64,000 nucleotides of DNA from Thalassotalea euphylliae (GTDB taxonomy: Bacteria; Pseudomonadota; Gammaproteobacteria; Enterobacterales; Alteromonadaceae). This document shows positions 52,251 through 63,175 of the stretch, in pieces (position 1 is the stretch's first letter; the number at the start of each line of letters is the position of its first letter). The notes under the pieces were generated by a model. It did not search any database and was not told the origin of the DNA. It saw nothing but the letters and a program-made list of their open reading frames with translations. The position numbers and the translations under genes are program-made. The stretch is taken from contig NZ_QUOT01000001.1 in the NCBI RefSeq assembly GCF_003390375.1, positions 930,001 through 994,000 of the forward strand, given 5' to 3'.

Positions 52251-53996
52251 ATGATTTTATTTAAAATTCTAGCTTTCATTTCACTATTTACTGTTTCTAC
52301 AGTTTGGGGAAAAACGCCTGAGATAAATGCGTTGCTTGCGCAGGCTGAAAACGTGCGCCAAGAAAACCCTAAAAAATTTAATGAAACAATAAACCTGTTA
52401 GAGTCCAAAGCATTAAGTTTTTCTCACGAACAAAGGATGAATTACTATGTGTTAAAGGCCTACAAATTAACCATAATGGGGAATTACGCTGAAGCAGAGC
52501 AACTTCTTGATACCGTCTCAAAGAATTCATCAAACAATGAACTAATATTAAGGGCAACTTATGGCCTGATTAGTGTTTATCTAGCTAAAAAAGATTGGAC
52601 TAACGGTTTCCTATTTGTAGAAAAAACATTACAGCAAATAAAGCAAGTTAATAATAATCCTCATACCATTTATGGGTTGCTAACTGTTATTGTTTTTTAT
52701 AATCAAATTCAGCAATTTGAATTATCGCTAAGTTATATCAAGACGCTAAATACAGAACAGTTAACACTAAAAAACAAATGTTTTGTGGAGCAGCTGAGAT
52801 TAGAGGCAAGTCAAAACAAAAACTTTTCGTCAGTTATTCAGATATTTCAAATGGAAGAAACTATAAAAACTTGCGAACAAGCTAATTGGCCTGTTGCGGC
52901 TGCAGTCGTTAGAGCCTATTTAGCCAAAAACCACCTGGAAAACGGTAGTCCTCAAAAGGCCATTTTATCATTAACCCCCTTTATTGGCGATGTGCTTGCC
53001 ACTAAGTTTTCACTAGCAATCATTGATTTTTACAATACATTAGCTAAGGCTTATTACCAGCTTGGTAAAGCTGACAAGAGTAGTCACTATGCTGATTTAG
53101 CTGTCGAGAATATAACCCATAACAACACTAAGCAAACAGTTGACGCTTACCACCAGAAATACCAATTGGAATATGACGCAAAGAATTTTGAAAAAGCATT
53201 GGATTACTACATTAAGTATGCCGAAGCAGACAAAGCTTACTTAAACGATATTACAGCGAGAAATGTTGCTTTCCAACTTGCACAGCATCAAGCTATACAA
53301 CAAAAAAACCAAATAGAACTGCTCAACAACCAAAACGAGCTATTAAACAATAGAAATGAGTTATTGCGGGTTGAGCAATCATTAGCCAGAACTGAAGCTG
53401 AGAACACAAAACTTATTGCCTCATTATTAATGGCCATTATCGCCCTGCTTGCATTCTTTGGTTATCGTTCTTGGCGTACGCAACGCCGCTTGAAAACCCT
53501 CGCAGAGTTTGATTATTTGACTAAGGTTTACAATCGCGGACACTTTATGACGCTAGCCGAAGAAACCTTAAAGTTAGCAACTAAAGCCAAGCAAACTGTA
53601 ACCTGCATTATTTTTGATTTAGACAAATTTAAAATGATTAATGACCGATACGGCCATTCAGCAGGCGACCTTGCATTAAAAGCCGCGGCAAGCGCCGCGC
53701 ACTCGTGTGTACGAGACAACGACATTTTCGCCCGCTTAGGTGGTGAAGAATTTGTTATTTTGCTCCCAGGCTGTGATACCAGCGCAGCTTGTTATGTCGC
53801 AGAAAAGTGCATGCGTGCATTTGAAGCAATCGATACCAGTGATTCCGGCCATGAATTTTCGGTCACGGCAAGCTTTGGTATTACCACCAGTAAAATATCA
53901 GGCATGGCTATTGATGATTTAATTGCCGATGCCGATAAAGCGCTCTACCAAGCAAAAAATAATGGCCGTAATCAATACCGAATTTACGAACCATAA
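52251..53996 (+). CDS. TPR-GGDEF diguanylate cyclase
   Basis: 581 residues from ATG 52251 (a TTG lies 9 nt upstream; no clear Shine-Dalgarno for either). Signal peptide to about residue 20, a periplasmic region of TPR-like helical repeats (about 40-330), an Asn/Leu/Glu coiled stretch (about 345-385), one TM (about 388-408), then a GGDEF domain. The active site is GGEEF at 497-501 and the inhibitory I-site RxxD at 488-491 is intact, so it should make c-di-GMP with product feedback. It follows the precursor by 48 nt, though it need not be functionally related. Confidence 0.92.
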   Translation: MILFKILAFISLFTVSTVWGKTPEINALLAQAENVRQENPKKFNETINLLESKALSFSHEQRMNYYVLKAYKLTIMGNYAEAEQLLDTVSKNSSNNELILRATYGLISVYLAKKDWTNGFLFVEKTLQQIKQVNNNPHTIYGLLTVIVFYNQIQQFELSLSYIKTLNTEQLTLKNKCFVEQLRLEASQNKNFSSVIQIFQMEETIKTCEQANWPVAAAVVRAYLAKNHLENGSPQKAILSLTPFIGDVLATKFSLAIIDFYNTLAKAYYQLGKADKSSHYADLAVENITHNNTKQTVDAYHQKYQLEYDAKNFEKALDYYIKYAEADKAYLNDITARNVAFQLAQHQAIQQKNQIELLNNQNELLNNRNELLRVEQSLARTEAENTKLIASLLMAIIALLAFFGYRSWRTQRRLKTLAEFDYLTKVYNRGHFMTLAEETLKLATKAKQTVTCIIFDLDKFKMINDRYGHSAGDLALKAAASAAHSCVRDNDIFARLGGEEFVILLPGCDTSAACYVAEKCMRAFEAIDTSDSGHEFSVTASFGITTSKISGMAIDDLIADADKALYQAKNNGRNQYRIYEP

Positions 53997-54347
53997 TGCT
54001 TACTCACCCCCCCTGCTTAACGAGCGTAAATTTAATGAAGCTGGCCATAGAGATACAAATGCAAGGCGATTGATATATCACCGCTTTGCTGCTCTGCCCA
54101 CTTTATTGGTTTCAGCTTGTCTAACTGGTTGCTTATCTGACACAAACTTTTGTAAATCATATTTATATGTCTAAAGCGTTATCGAACTGCGAACTCCTCT
54201 CTAAGTTCAAACATAGGCAACTTGCTCTCTAAAGCGCTAAACAAATTCCTTAAAAATTACACGATATAAACCCTGCGAACGGCTAAATATAAACTAAGCT
54301 TTTCAATAGCATCGAAAAATTTAGCGCTGCAGGTTAATTGCTTCGTA
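53997..54347. other. 351-nt gap before the hybrid kinase
   Basis: No gene, repeat or strong hairpin seen. Its right part is AT-rich and probably holds the promoter of the hybrid kinase. Confidence 0.5.
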
Positions 54348-57300
54348 ATGATCTCAAAATTCACTCACGCCACATATAAAAGCTTGTTAGCTATCCTTTT
54401 TTGGCTATTTACCAGCTCAACCATTATCGCTGGTGAAATAACGAGTTATTCAGTTCCACCCAATGTGAAGACCGCACAAGCAGTATTTGAACCTTCAGCA
54501 TCATCTGCCGCTGATCTTTTGCCCGCTAATAACAGTTCAGAAACTAACGTTACACATAGTGCCCACCAAGACTCTACTGTGTTCTGGGTAATGGCACTTT
54601 TCTGCGGCATTGCTGTATTGATAATTGTTTGGCTACTTTTCGCCCATAGACGAACGCAGCAATCGTTAATTCATGCCAATTTATCGCTTGAGCAACAAGT
54701 CGCACTTCGCACAACTGAATTACTCGACAACGAACGAAACTTTCGCGGCCTGTTTGACTCTTCCCACGTCGCCTTAATGGTCATGATCCAACACAAAATG
54801 GTTGACTGTAACCAAGCCGCACTGACCCTTTACGGTATTGAAGACAAAGAGCAGCTTGCCAATGTCTTTCCGTTTGGCGTTTCGCCAGAGTTCCAGCCAG
54901 ACGGTTCTAGCTCGCAAGAAATGGTCGATATCAATATTGCCAAAGCCAAAGAAACGGGCTTTAGTTCGTTTGAGTGGGAGCATATTCGCTTTGGCAACCA
55001 GAGGTTTTATTGTGAAGTAAACCTGCAACCTATTGACTGGCAGAAACAGGCAGGCATTTTATGTACCGTACGCGATATTACTGCCAAAAAGCTCGCCGAC
55101 AGATTAAATCGTAAAAATGATATTCGCCTTAAAGTTGCGGCAGAAGCGGCGGAACTCGCCGATTGGGAGTGGACACCTTCGCTTAAGCGCCTTAGTGGAT
55201 CAGAAATGCTCGCCAAAATCGTAGGGATAAAACCTGGCCGTATTGACGTTAACAAAGCGCTATACCCGCTCGTTAATCGAAAAGACCTTGCGAGCGCACT
55301 GCGCAAGCTTAAACGCTTTAGATCAGGCGATGATATTTTTTGTAAATTTGAAGTAAGGCTTAAACATACTGGCGACTCAGACTATCGCTGGATTGCCACA
55401 ACACTGCGCAAAGCCGCATCGCATACCTACCAACTGGTTGGGGTTAGCCAAGATATCACCCGCTTTAAATCTGCCGAGCAACTAGCGACAGATAATCAAA
55501 TACGATTGAACATCGTACTTAATGGTGCCAACGCAGGTATGTGGACTTGGGATGGCGAAAAAAACACCTTCACAACCAACGAAACTTGGACCCAAGTGCT
55601 TGGTTATGAGCCTCGCCAGCTTAATTTGTCTTTAGGGGAAGATGTTGAAAAATGGGTGGAATTAATCCACGTTGATAACCGCGATGAAGTGCAGCAGTTA
55701 TTCAACGACTATATCGACAACAAGGCTGATGAACTGCGCGTTGAATGCCAGATGAAAACACGACAAGGCGAATGGCGCTGGTTTCTGGTAAACGGTAGTG
55801 CGCTAACTCGAAATGAGAAGAACAAAGCTTTAAAAATATCGGGATTAATTGTTGATATTACCAAAGCTAAATCGATGCAATTACAGCTTGAGTCTTCACG
55901 CGAGATTGCAGAGCATGTCGCAAAAGAACGGGAGATTATCATCAATACAATTCCCGGTATTGTTTACACCTGCCGCCTTGACGAAAACTGGAGTATGTTG
56001 TTTATGAGCGACATGACTGAACAGCTACTCCAAATTGCCCCCATCAAATTTTTATCTGGCGAAGTCAGTTTTGCCAGTATTATCCACCCTGATGACAACG
56101 ACAGAATCACAAAAGCTGTGTACGACGCTGTTGCTCGCCATCAGCCGTATACCGTCGAATATCGATTGTTTCGCGCAGATGGTGAGCAGCGCTGGGTCTA
56201 TGAATGTGGTCAAGCTTCGTATGATTGTGACGGGCGACCCAAAGTATTGCATGGCACCATTATCGACATAACTGATCGCAAAGAGTCAGAAGAGCTGTTT
56301 CACGCGCTGATTGAATCAGCACCAGAGTGCATGATGGTCATCAACCAAAAACGGGAAATTGTATTGGTGAATGCACTCGCGCAAGAATTGTTTGGCTATT
56401 CAGAAAAAGAGTTTTTGGGGCGCTCTATCGATATGTTGATCCCCGAAAAAATCAGGCCAATACATCAAGTTCACGTTGAAAAGTATATGGATAATCCATC
56501 TGTGCGTGATATGGGCGCCAATATGTCGCTTGCCGCGCTGCACGCTAAGGGCTTTGAATTCCCGGTTGAAATTAGTTTGAGCCCACTAAACACTGGGGAA
56601 GATATGCTAATTTGTGCTTCCATTCGCGACATTTCTGAGCGTAAGCTTGCCGAACAGCAGTTGCTCAGTGCCAAAGATACCGCCGAACAAGCGACGCGTG
56701 CTAAATCAGATTTTCTTGCTAATATGTCTCACGAAATTCGTACACCAATGAATGCCATTATTGGCATGTCGCATTTGGCGTTGCAGCAATCATTGCCAAC
56801 CAAAGCACAAAATTACATTCAAAAAGTGGAACTAAGCGCGCAGTCACTATTGGGCATCATTAACGACATACTAGATTTCTCGAAAATTGAAGCTGGCAAG
56901 CTAGATATTGAACAAGTGGACTTCAGCTTAAATGAAGTTATCGACCACTTTAGTAATACTTTTGCCCTAAAAGCTGCGCAAAAGAACATCGAACTGCTTA
57001 TTGATTTACCGCGCAATACGCCAACTAACTTGGTTGGCGATCCGCTTAGGTTAAAGCAAATTCTGATCAACCTTGGTAGCAACGCGATTAAATTTACCGA
57101 CAGTGGTGAAATTAAGCTAAAAGTCAGCAGTGAATTACTGCCAAAAAGCAATGCTAATGGGACATCGGTTGACTCACTTTCGCTTAAATTCAGTGTCTCA
57201 GATACTGGCATAGGAATGACTGACGAGCAGCAAAACCGATTATTTCGTGCGTTCTCACAAGCCGATAGCTCAACCACACGCAAATACGGTGGTACAGGTT

Positions 57301-58991
57301 TAGGGTTAACAATTACTAAGAACCTAGTAGAGTTGATGGGTGGTAAAATCTCGGTAAGCAGTAAAAGCCTTGAAGGAACGACATTTGAATTCAACTGCAC
57401 ATTCAGGTTAAGTGACAAAACGTTAGATGAGAAAATTGTTGTTCCTGCGCATTTATCTCAGTTACACGTATTGGTTGTCGATGACAACGAAAGTGCCCGA
57501 GAAATACTGTCAGAAATGCTTAACCAACTAGGGTTTCAGGCACAAGCAGTGGACTCTGGACAGCAGGCACTCGACCTAATTAATGACAATAAAACCTTGT
57601 TTGACCTCATTTATGTTGATTGGGTTATGCCCAAAATGGACGGCCTTTCTTTTATAAAAGCACTGGCTGAACGGCCACACTCAAATAAACTGCCGAAACT
57701 AGTGATGATGACGGCGTACGATATTCAAGATATGGCCGAAAAAGCGCAGCAACGCTCAGTAAGTTATGACGCATCCTTAACCAAGCCGACGAGCCCAAGT
57801 CATCTATACGAGAGCATTTTAGAGGCGTTTAGCCACCACCAAGAAGAAGCGACTGCACCGCAGCAGCAACAAAGTTCGCTAGAAGCAGTGCAGCATTGGC
57901 CTGAGCTTTCAGGTAAACGAATATTGCTGGTTGAAGACAACGAGTTTAACCAAGAATTAGCAAAAGATTTACTAACTGGCGAAGGTATTATTGTTGACCT
58001 TGCTGAAAATGGCCAAATTGCATTGAACAAACTTAAACCCGATATTTATGATGCAATTTTAATGGATTGCCAAATGCCTGTAATGGATGGCTATACCGCG
58101 ACCAGTCATATCCGCAAAAATACTGCATACGACCAACTCCCGATTATCGCCATGACCGCCAACGTTATGCAACGCGATGTTGAACGCACTTTAGCAGTGG
58201 GTATGAATGCACATATTGGCAAGCCAATTGAAGTGCGTGCACTGTTTAGCACACTATCTCAATGTATCTTCCCAACTGAAGTAGCTACTTATTCAACCAA
58301 AGAGCAACTGACGCAGGATAAAGAGCAAACACCTGTAAAAGCCGCTACAACAAAAGACGCCCATGCCCAACAAAACGCGCCACTACCAATAATTGCAGGT
58401 GTTAATTCTAAACAAGGGTTAGCCACTGTTGCTGGCGATATTAAGCTCTACCATAAATTGCTACATCGATTTATTGATGGCTACCAAAACTTTCCTGACG
58501 ATTATCAACAGGCCGATCTTGAAACCAAAATCCGTATTGCTCACAGTTTAAAAGGCACTTCCGCTAACATTGGCGCTATTGAGGTGCAACAACTAGCAGC
58601 GCAATTAGAGCAAGATCTAAGCGCTGATGTAGACACTAAGGCGTTATCGCTGCTCGCGACAAAACTTGCCAATAGTCTGTCTTACGCTTTGACCTCAATC
58701 ACAGAATACATAGACCTTATTGATCAAGCAGATGCAAATCACCCGTCTGAATACCAACACGATTCAGCAACTAAACAAACGAGCACACTTTCAGACGTTG
58801 AAATAACTGCGATGTTGCAAGAGACAATCGCTCTGGCTGAGGAATTTGACAGTGATGCCGTTGATAAATTGGCTGCAGTGTTAATGAAAATTGGTGACAG
58901 TCCCATACGCCCACAATTAGAACAAGCCAATCAACAACTCAGTAGTTATGATTTTGAAGCAACGGCTGCCATCTTAAAATCCGTCGTTTAA
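54348..58991 (+). CDS. Multi-PAS hybrid sensor histidine kinase with two receivers and HPt
   Basis: 1547 residues. N-terminal signal-like segment, TM about 78-98, then five PAS regions (about 125-245, 260-375, 385-505, 525-645, 650-770), HisKA with H795 in SHEIRTP, HATPase (DTGIGMTDEQ, GTGLGLTITKNLV), receiver 1 with D1091 (VDWVMPKMDG), receiver 2 with D1240 (MDCQMPVMDG), and an HPt domain with H1399 in AHSLKGTSANIG. This is a complete phosphorelay, like BarA/TorS types; the output regulator is elsewhere. The many PAS regions suggest redox or small-molecule sensing. Confidence 0.95.
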   Translation: MISKFTHATYKSLLAILFWLFTSSTIIAGEITSYSVPPNVKTAQAVFEPSASSAADLLPANNSSETNVTHSAHQDSTVFWVMALFCGIAVLIIVWLLFAHRRTQQSLIHANLSLEQQVALRTTELLDNERNFRGLFDSSHVALMVMIQHKMVDCNQAALTLYGIEDKEQLANVFPFGVSPEFQPDGSSSQEMVDINIAKAKETGFSSFEWEHIRFGNQRFYCEVNLQPIDWQKQAGILCTVRDITAKKLADRLNRKNDIRLKVAAEAAELADWEWTPSLKRLSGSEMLAKIVGIKPGRIDVNKALYPLVNRKDLASALRKLKRFRSGDDIFCKFEVRLKHTGDSDYRWIATTLRKAASHTYQLVGVSQDITRFKSAEQLATDNQIRLNIVLNGANAGMWTWDGEKNTFTTNETWTQVLGYEPRQLNLSLGEDVEKWVELIHVDNRDEVQQLFNDYIDNKADELRVECQMKTRQGEWRWFLVNGSALTRNEKNKALKISGLIVDITKAKSMQLQLESSREIAEHVAKEREIIINTIPGIVYTCRLDENWSMLFMSDMTEQLLQIAPIKFLSGEVSFASIIHPDDNDRITKAVYDAVARHQPYTVEYRLFRADGEQRWVYECGQASYDCDGRPKVLHGTIIDITDRKESEELFHALIESAPECMMVINQKREIVLVNALAQELFGYSEKEFLGRSIDMLIPEKIRPIHQVHVEKYMDNPSVRDMGANMSLAALHAKGFEFPVEISLSPLNTGEDMLICASIRDISERKLAEQQLLSAKDTAEQATRAKSDFLANMSHEIRTPMNAIIGMSHLALQQSLPTKAQNYIQKVELSAQSLLGIINDILDFSKIEAGKLDIEQVDFSLNEVIDHFSNTFALKAAQKNIELLIDLPRNTPTNLVGDPLRLKQILINLGSNAIKFTDSGEIKLKVSSELLPKSNANGTSVDSLSLKFSVSDTGIGMTDEQQNRLFRAFSQADSSTTRKYGGTGLGLTITKNLVELMGGKISVSSKSLEGTTFEFNCTFRLSDKTLDEKIVVPAHLSQLHVLVVDDNESAREILSEMLNQLGFQAQAVDSGQQALDLINDNKTLFDLIYVDWVMPKMDGLSFIKALAERPHSNKLPKLVMMTAYDIQDMAEKAQQRSVSYDASLTKPTSPSHLYESILEAFSHHQEEATAPQQQQSSLEAVQHWPELSGKRILLVEDNEFNQELAKDLLTGEGIIVDLAENGQIALNKLKPDIYDAILMDCQMPVMDGYTATSHIRKNTAYDQLPIIAMTANVMQRDVERTLAVGMNAHIGKPIEVRALFSTLSQCIFPTEVATYSTKEQLTQDKEQTPVKAATTKDAHAQQNAPLPIIAGVNSKQGLATVAGDIKLYHKLLHRFIDGYQNFPDDYQQADLETKIRIAHSLKGTSANIGAIEVQQLAAQLEQDLSADVDTKALSLLATKLANSLSYALTSITEYIDLIDQADANHPSEYQHDSATKQTSTLSDVEITAMLQETIALAEEFDSDAVDKLAAVLMKIGDSPIRPQLEQANQQLSSYDFEATAAILKSVV

Positions 58992-59357
58992 TTATGTATG
59001 GAAGTTAGCCACCCCTAAGATTGAACAGACTATGATTAGAAATCCTAGCTGATTGCCAAAATTCACCTGCCCTTGAACACTCAGAAAATACTAGTTGTTT
59101 TAATATTGCAGCTAACTCATGGCGATAAGTTAGCAAAGTGTAACTAAATAGCAAAAAAGTGACTTTTCAACTATTGTTTTGTACTAGCTAAGTGCCTGAG
59201 CGCTTGGCGTAAACTTTGTTCGCTTAGTCATATTAATGTCATTAATTTATTGAACTATATGTAGAAATTATTTATTAATAAGTCATGTCTAAGTGTGAGT
59301 TGTAGTTCAATTCGCTTGCAGTTTAAGCGTTAAAGGAAACACGTGGTAAGGGCAATT
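58992..59357. other. Gap before the chemoreceptor gene
   Basis: No gene, terminator or repeat identified. It must carry the promoter for the chemoreceptor; no flagellar sigma-28 box was recognised. Confidence 0.5.
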
Positions 59358-61340
59358 ATGATCAAGAAAAATATCTTTAAGTACATTTCTTCGCACTTGA
59401 ATCTGTTTATTATACTTCCCTGTATATTGCTTGGTGGCGTGGTTTTCTACGACGTATATCACTCCTACAATCGCATGAATAACGCGTACGACTCAGAATA
59501 CAATGCATTTCTATCACATAGTGTCTTAGGTGTTGTTCATGAAGTGCAAAAAGAACGAGGCATGACTGCGGGCTTTATTGGTTCATCAGGGCAAAAGTTT
59601 GCCACTGAGTTAAGGCAGCAAAGAAGCTTAGTTGACAGCGCACTTGCCAAAATTAAAACCGACAGCAAAGCATGGCCATTAAGTGCTGATATGCAAACAT
59701 CGTATGATGACTTTCTCGCTGCTTTTGCTAACCTGCAAGCAACTCGCCAATCAGTCAGTAGCCTAAGTATTCCAACCGCTGATGCGCTGCGTTTTTACAC
59801 TAATATTAACAATAAAGGCTTGCACGTAGTGATTATGGCGTCAAAGCTGAGCTCTAACCAAGTCATCTCGTCAGAACTGTTTAGTATTTACAACTTTTCA
59901 AGTGCCAAAGAATCCGCAGGCATAGAGCGAGCTGTGCTGGCAAACGTACTGGCAACTGATCAGTTTACGCCGCAACAGCGCGCAAAACATACCGAATTGA
60001 TGACCAAGCAAGAGGTATTTTTATACGAAGCGTTTGAGTCGGCAACACCAGAGCTTTTAAGCTTTTTCCAGCAAGCAACGGGTAGCTCAGCAGCGCTAAA
60101 TGTGAAGCAAATTAGGCAGGCAGTAGCTGATAAGAACAGTAATTTTAACATTCAACCACAGCTTTGGTTTCAATACGCAACTCAGCGCATCAATGCTTTA
60201 AGAGACGCGGAAGAAAAAGCACTATCGATAGTTGATAAAACCGCGATTAAGGTTCAACAAGAGGCAGTGGTTGTATTGGTGGTAGAGCTTATTGTACTCG
60301 CCATTGGCGCACTAACGACCATTGGCATTTATATTTCCCTTAGTCTTCGTAACCACCAATCGGCCAAGATTAAAGAAGGTATCGATATTGCCCTTCACCG
60401 CCGAGATTTACTGCACGAGATTAAAATTGTGAGTTACGACGAGCTGGGTGAAGCTGCTCAAGGCATTAATTCATTAACCCAATTGTTCGCCAAGGATTTA
60501 AGCCAGTTTTCAAGTACCGCAAAAGATATTACCCAATCTACTAGCGAAACCGCTTCAGCCATTGAGCAAAGCAAAGTGAATTTAACGGAGCAACACTCAG
60601 GCATTCAGGTGATTTTTTCTGCTGCCGAGCAAATGAATAACAATGTTTCAGTGATTGCCAGTGCCATGCAAGAAAACAGCGAATCTGTCTATAAAGTGGC
60701 TGAAGAATCTCAACAAGGCAAAATTACGGTAACAGAAGCAGTAAGCGTGATTCAAAACGCCGCAGAAGATATGGCAAAATCAGCCGAAGCGATTAATCAA
60801 TTAAATGAACGAGTGGGCAGCATTACCGACATGGTTCAACTGATTGGTGGCATCGCTGAGCAAACCAACCTGCTAGCGTTAAACGCCGCAATTGAAGCCG
60901 CTCGTGCCGGTGAGCAAGGGCGAGGTTTTGCGGTTGTCGCCGATGAAGTTCGCTCGCTTGCCAGCCGCACTCAGCAGTCAACCGAAGAGATCTCATTGGT
61001 GGTTGATGAGTTACAAAAAGGCTCAACACAGGCGTTTGATATTATTAATCACGGTAAAAAAAATGCCATGGCAGCTTCCCATCAAGCCGAGTTGATCAAA
61101 GCTGCGCTAGATCGCATCACGACTCAGATTGATGAAGTGAAAAATGTTACCGATTCAGTAACCGTGAGTACTAAAGAGCAGGCGCAGTCTATTGAAGAAA
61201 TTAACACTAACATTGAAAATATCTTCCAACAAGCTACAGAAAACGTGAGTGGTGCTGAGCAAATTGCTGTCGCTGCCGTTACCATTGCCGATTCAGCGGT
61301 GGATATGGACAACCAAATAGAGAAGTACAACTACTCCTAA
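59358..61340 (+). CDS. Methyl-accepting chemotaxis protein with NIT sensor domain
   Basis: 660 residues from ATG 59358 with a GGG-rich site about 7 nt upstream; GTG 59343 would add five. TM1 about 13-33, a periplasmic NIT (nitrate/nitrite-sensing) domain with VQKERGMTAGFIGSSG, TM2 about 308-330, a HAMP-like linker, and the signalling domain with the hairpin tip IAEQTNLLALNAAIEAARAG (about 498-517) and GRGFAVVADEVR. Detects a small ligand, possibly nitrate or nitrite by family, and controls CheA. Confidence 0.93.
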   Translation: MIKKNIFKYISSHLNLFIILPCILLGGVVFYDVYHSYNRMNNAYDSEYNAFLSHSVLGVVHEVQKERGMTAGFIGSSGQKFATELRQQRSLVDSALAKIKTDSKAWPLSADMQTSYDDFLAAFANLQATRQSVSSLSIPTADALRFYTNINNKGLHVVIMASKLSSNQVISSELFSIYNFSSAKESAGIERAVLANVLATDQFTPQQRAKHTELMTKQEVFLYEAFESATPELLSFFQQATGSSAALNVKQIRQAVADKNSNFNIQPQLWFQYATQRINALRDAEEKALSIVDKTAIKVQQEAVVVLVVELIVLAIGALTTIGIYISLSLRNHQSAKIKEGIDIALHRRDLLHEIKIVSYDELGEAAQGINSLTQLFAKDLSQFSSTAKDITQSTSETASAIEQSKVNLTEQHSGIQVIFSAAEQMNNNVSVIASAMQENSESVYKVAEESQQGKITVTEAVSVIQNAAEDMAKSAEAINQLNERVGSITDMVQLIGGIAEQTNLLALNAAIEAARAGEQGRGFAVVADEVRSLASRTQQSTEEISLVVDELQKGSTQAFDIINHGKKNAMAASHQAELIKAALDRITTQIDEVKNVTDSVTVSTKEQAQSIEEINTNIENIFQQATENVSGAEQIAVAAVTIADSAVDMDNQIEKYNYS

Positions 61341-61423
61341 TATAGGGCTGAATCCGACGCTTGTTTCACTCTAGTTTTTTTACTGAGGTTAGCAACCAAA
61401 GTCTGGAATAAGAAAGCACAATT

Positions 61424-61460
61424 AAAAACGCCGTTATTGAGAGCAATAACGGCGTTTTTT
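61424..61460. terminator. Terminator between the chemoreceptor gene and rimO
   Basis: AAAAACGCCGTTATTG pairs with its complement across about four bases; A and T runs on both sides suit the two convergent genes. Confidence 0.92.
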
Positions 61461-61567
61461 ATCAATTTTAAAATAATACATACCTAGCTTTGGCTCGTAA
61501 CTCTAATGCTTAGTTCTTTTAAGTAATAGAAAAGCGTGAATAACTTGCTTTCAACTGCTTACTTTAG

Positions 61568-63007
61568 TTACTCATCTTCAACTCTTACGCCCCAAACATC
61601 ATGCTCGTCGGCATGAATAATTTGCACCCAAATTTGATCGCCTGGCTGTGCATCGTAATCGTCTGATAAGTAAACCTTGCCATCAACTTCTGGTGCATCC
61701 ATGTAAGAGCGACCAACAATACCAAGTTCGTTTACTTCATCTACTAATACTAGGTATTCTTGTCCGATACGATCTTGCAGTTTTTGAGCGCTGATTTCAG
61801 CCTGCACAGCCATAAAACGCTGTAGCCTATCTTCCATAACTTCTTCTGACACATGATCAGGCAATTCATTGGCAGTTGCACCTTCTACTGGCGAATACTT
61901 AAAACAGCCAACGCGATCTAGACGTGCTTCACGTAAGAACTCCAACAACTCTTCAAACTCTTCTTCTGTTTCACCTGGGAAGCCAACAATAAAAGTTGAC
62001 CGAATCACCAACTCTGGGCAGATTTCACGCCATTTTTGAATACGCTCAAGTACACGGTCAGAGCTGCCAGGGCGCTTCATCAATTTTAAAATACGCTTGT
62101 TGGCATGCTGAAATGGAATATCAAGGTACGGTAAAATTTTACCTTCTGCCATTAGTGGAATAATGTCATCCACATGCGGATATGGGTAAACGTAATGCAA
62201 GCGCACCCAAATACCGAGTTTTGAAAGCTGTTCACATAACTGTTTTAGATGAGTTTTTACTGGCATACCCTCGTAAAAATCCATCTTGTGTTTCACATCA
62301 ACACCGTAGGCCGAAGTGTCTTGTGAAATCACTAATACTTCTTTAACGCCCGCATTCGCTAAACGCTGTGCTTCGCCTAAAATATCTCCCATTGAGCGCG
62401 AGTCTAAATCGCCTCGCATTGACGGAATAATGCAGAATGTACAACGGTGATTACAGCCTTCTGATATTTTCAAATAAGCAAAATGCTTAGGCGTCAGCTT
62501 AACACCCTGATCCGGCACAAGATCAACAAACGGGTTATGCTGTGGTTTAGCGAGGTGTTCATGAACTTGCGTTAACACTTCTTCATAAGCATGTGGGCCA
62601 GTGACGCCAAGCACATTTGGGTGAATTTCGGTAATCTCATCTTCCTTCGCCCCTAAACACCCTGTTACCAGTACTTTGCCATTTTCTTTCAGCGCTTCGC
62701 CAATGGTATCGAGTGACTCTTGTACTGCGGCATCAATAAAACCACAGGTGTTTACAATCACCATATCAGCATCGTGATAGCTTGGCACAACGTCATAACC
62801 CTCAGTACGTAACTGGGTCAAGATGCGTTCGGAATCAACTAAGTTCTTCGGGCAACCAAGGCTAACAAAACCGATGCGTGCAGAGATTTCTGAATTTTGC
62901 TTAGTGCTAGATACGCTAGTATTAAGTTCCTTTGACTGTTGTTCTAACACCTTACTTGGCGTTTCCATTGTCGTAGTTTGTTTTGGATCGAATTGTTCAA
63001 CAGTCAT
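61568..63007 (-). CDS. rimO: Ribosomal protein uS12 methylthiotransferase RimO
   Basis: Radical SAM enzyme that methylthiolates Asp in ribosomal protein uS12. 479 residues: UPF0004 domain with SLGCPKN, the radical SAM cluster C185, C189, C192 (GCNHRCTFC) and a C-terminal TRAM domain. The first ~40 residues (Thr/Ser/Gln/Glu-rich) are absent from E. coli RimO; Met14 would remove only part of that extension, so the extra N-terminus may be real. Divergent from the last gene. Confidence 0.96.
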   Translation of the reverse strand: MTVEQFDPKQTTTMETPSKVLEQQSKELNTSVSSTKQNSEISARIGFVSLGCPKNLVDSERILTQLRTEGYDVVPSYHDADMVIVNTCGFIDAAVQESLDTIGEALKENGKVLVTGCLGAKEDEITEIHPNVLGVTGPHAYEEVLTQVHEHLAKPQHNPFVDLVPDQGVKLTPKHFAYLKISEGCNHRCTFCIIPSMRGDLDSRSMGDILGEAQRLANAGVKEVLVISQDTSAYGVDVKHKMDFYEGMPVKTHLKQLCEQLSKLGIWVRLHYVYPYPHVDDIIPLMAEGKILPYLDIPFQHANKRILKLMKRPGSSDRVLERIQKWREICPELVIRSTFIVGFPGETEEEFEELLEFLREARLDRVGCFKYSPVEGATANELPDHVSEEVMEDRLQRFMAVQAEISAQKLQDRIGQEYLVLVDEVNELGIVGRSYMDAPEVDGKVYLSDDYDAQPGDQIWVQIIHADEHDVWGVRVEDE

Positions 63008-63175
63008 AGTGCTTATTAATCCTACGTAGTCGTTTTACAGGTGATTTTGCGGGTGCGAATTGTACATTATTTATTAGATAGCTGAAACTATAAAACCCAC
63101 ATCAATTAGGCATGGTCATCACAACATAATTGGTATATTCTTTGGTTGTAACCACATGAAAGCTAAGGAGTTGTA

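Noticed and set aside
53923..54174. 83-residue ORF after the GGDEF gene
   Set aside because: Starts inside the GGDEF coding sequence in another frame; composition is not protein-like.
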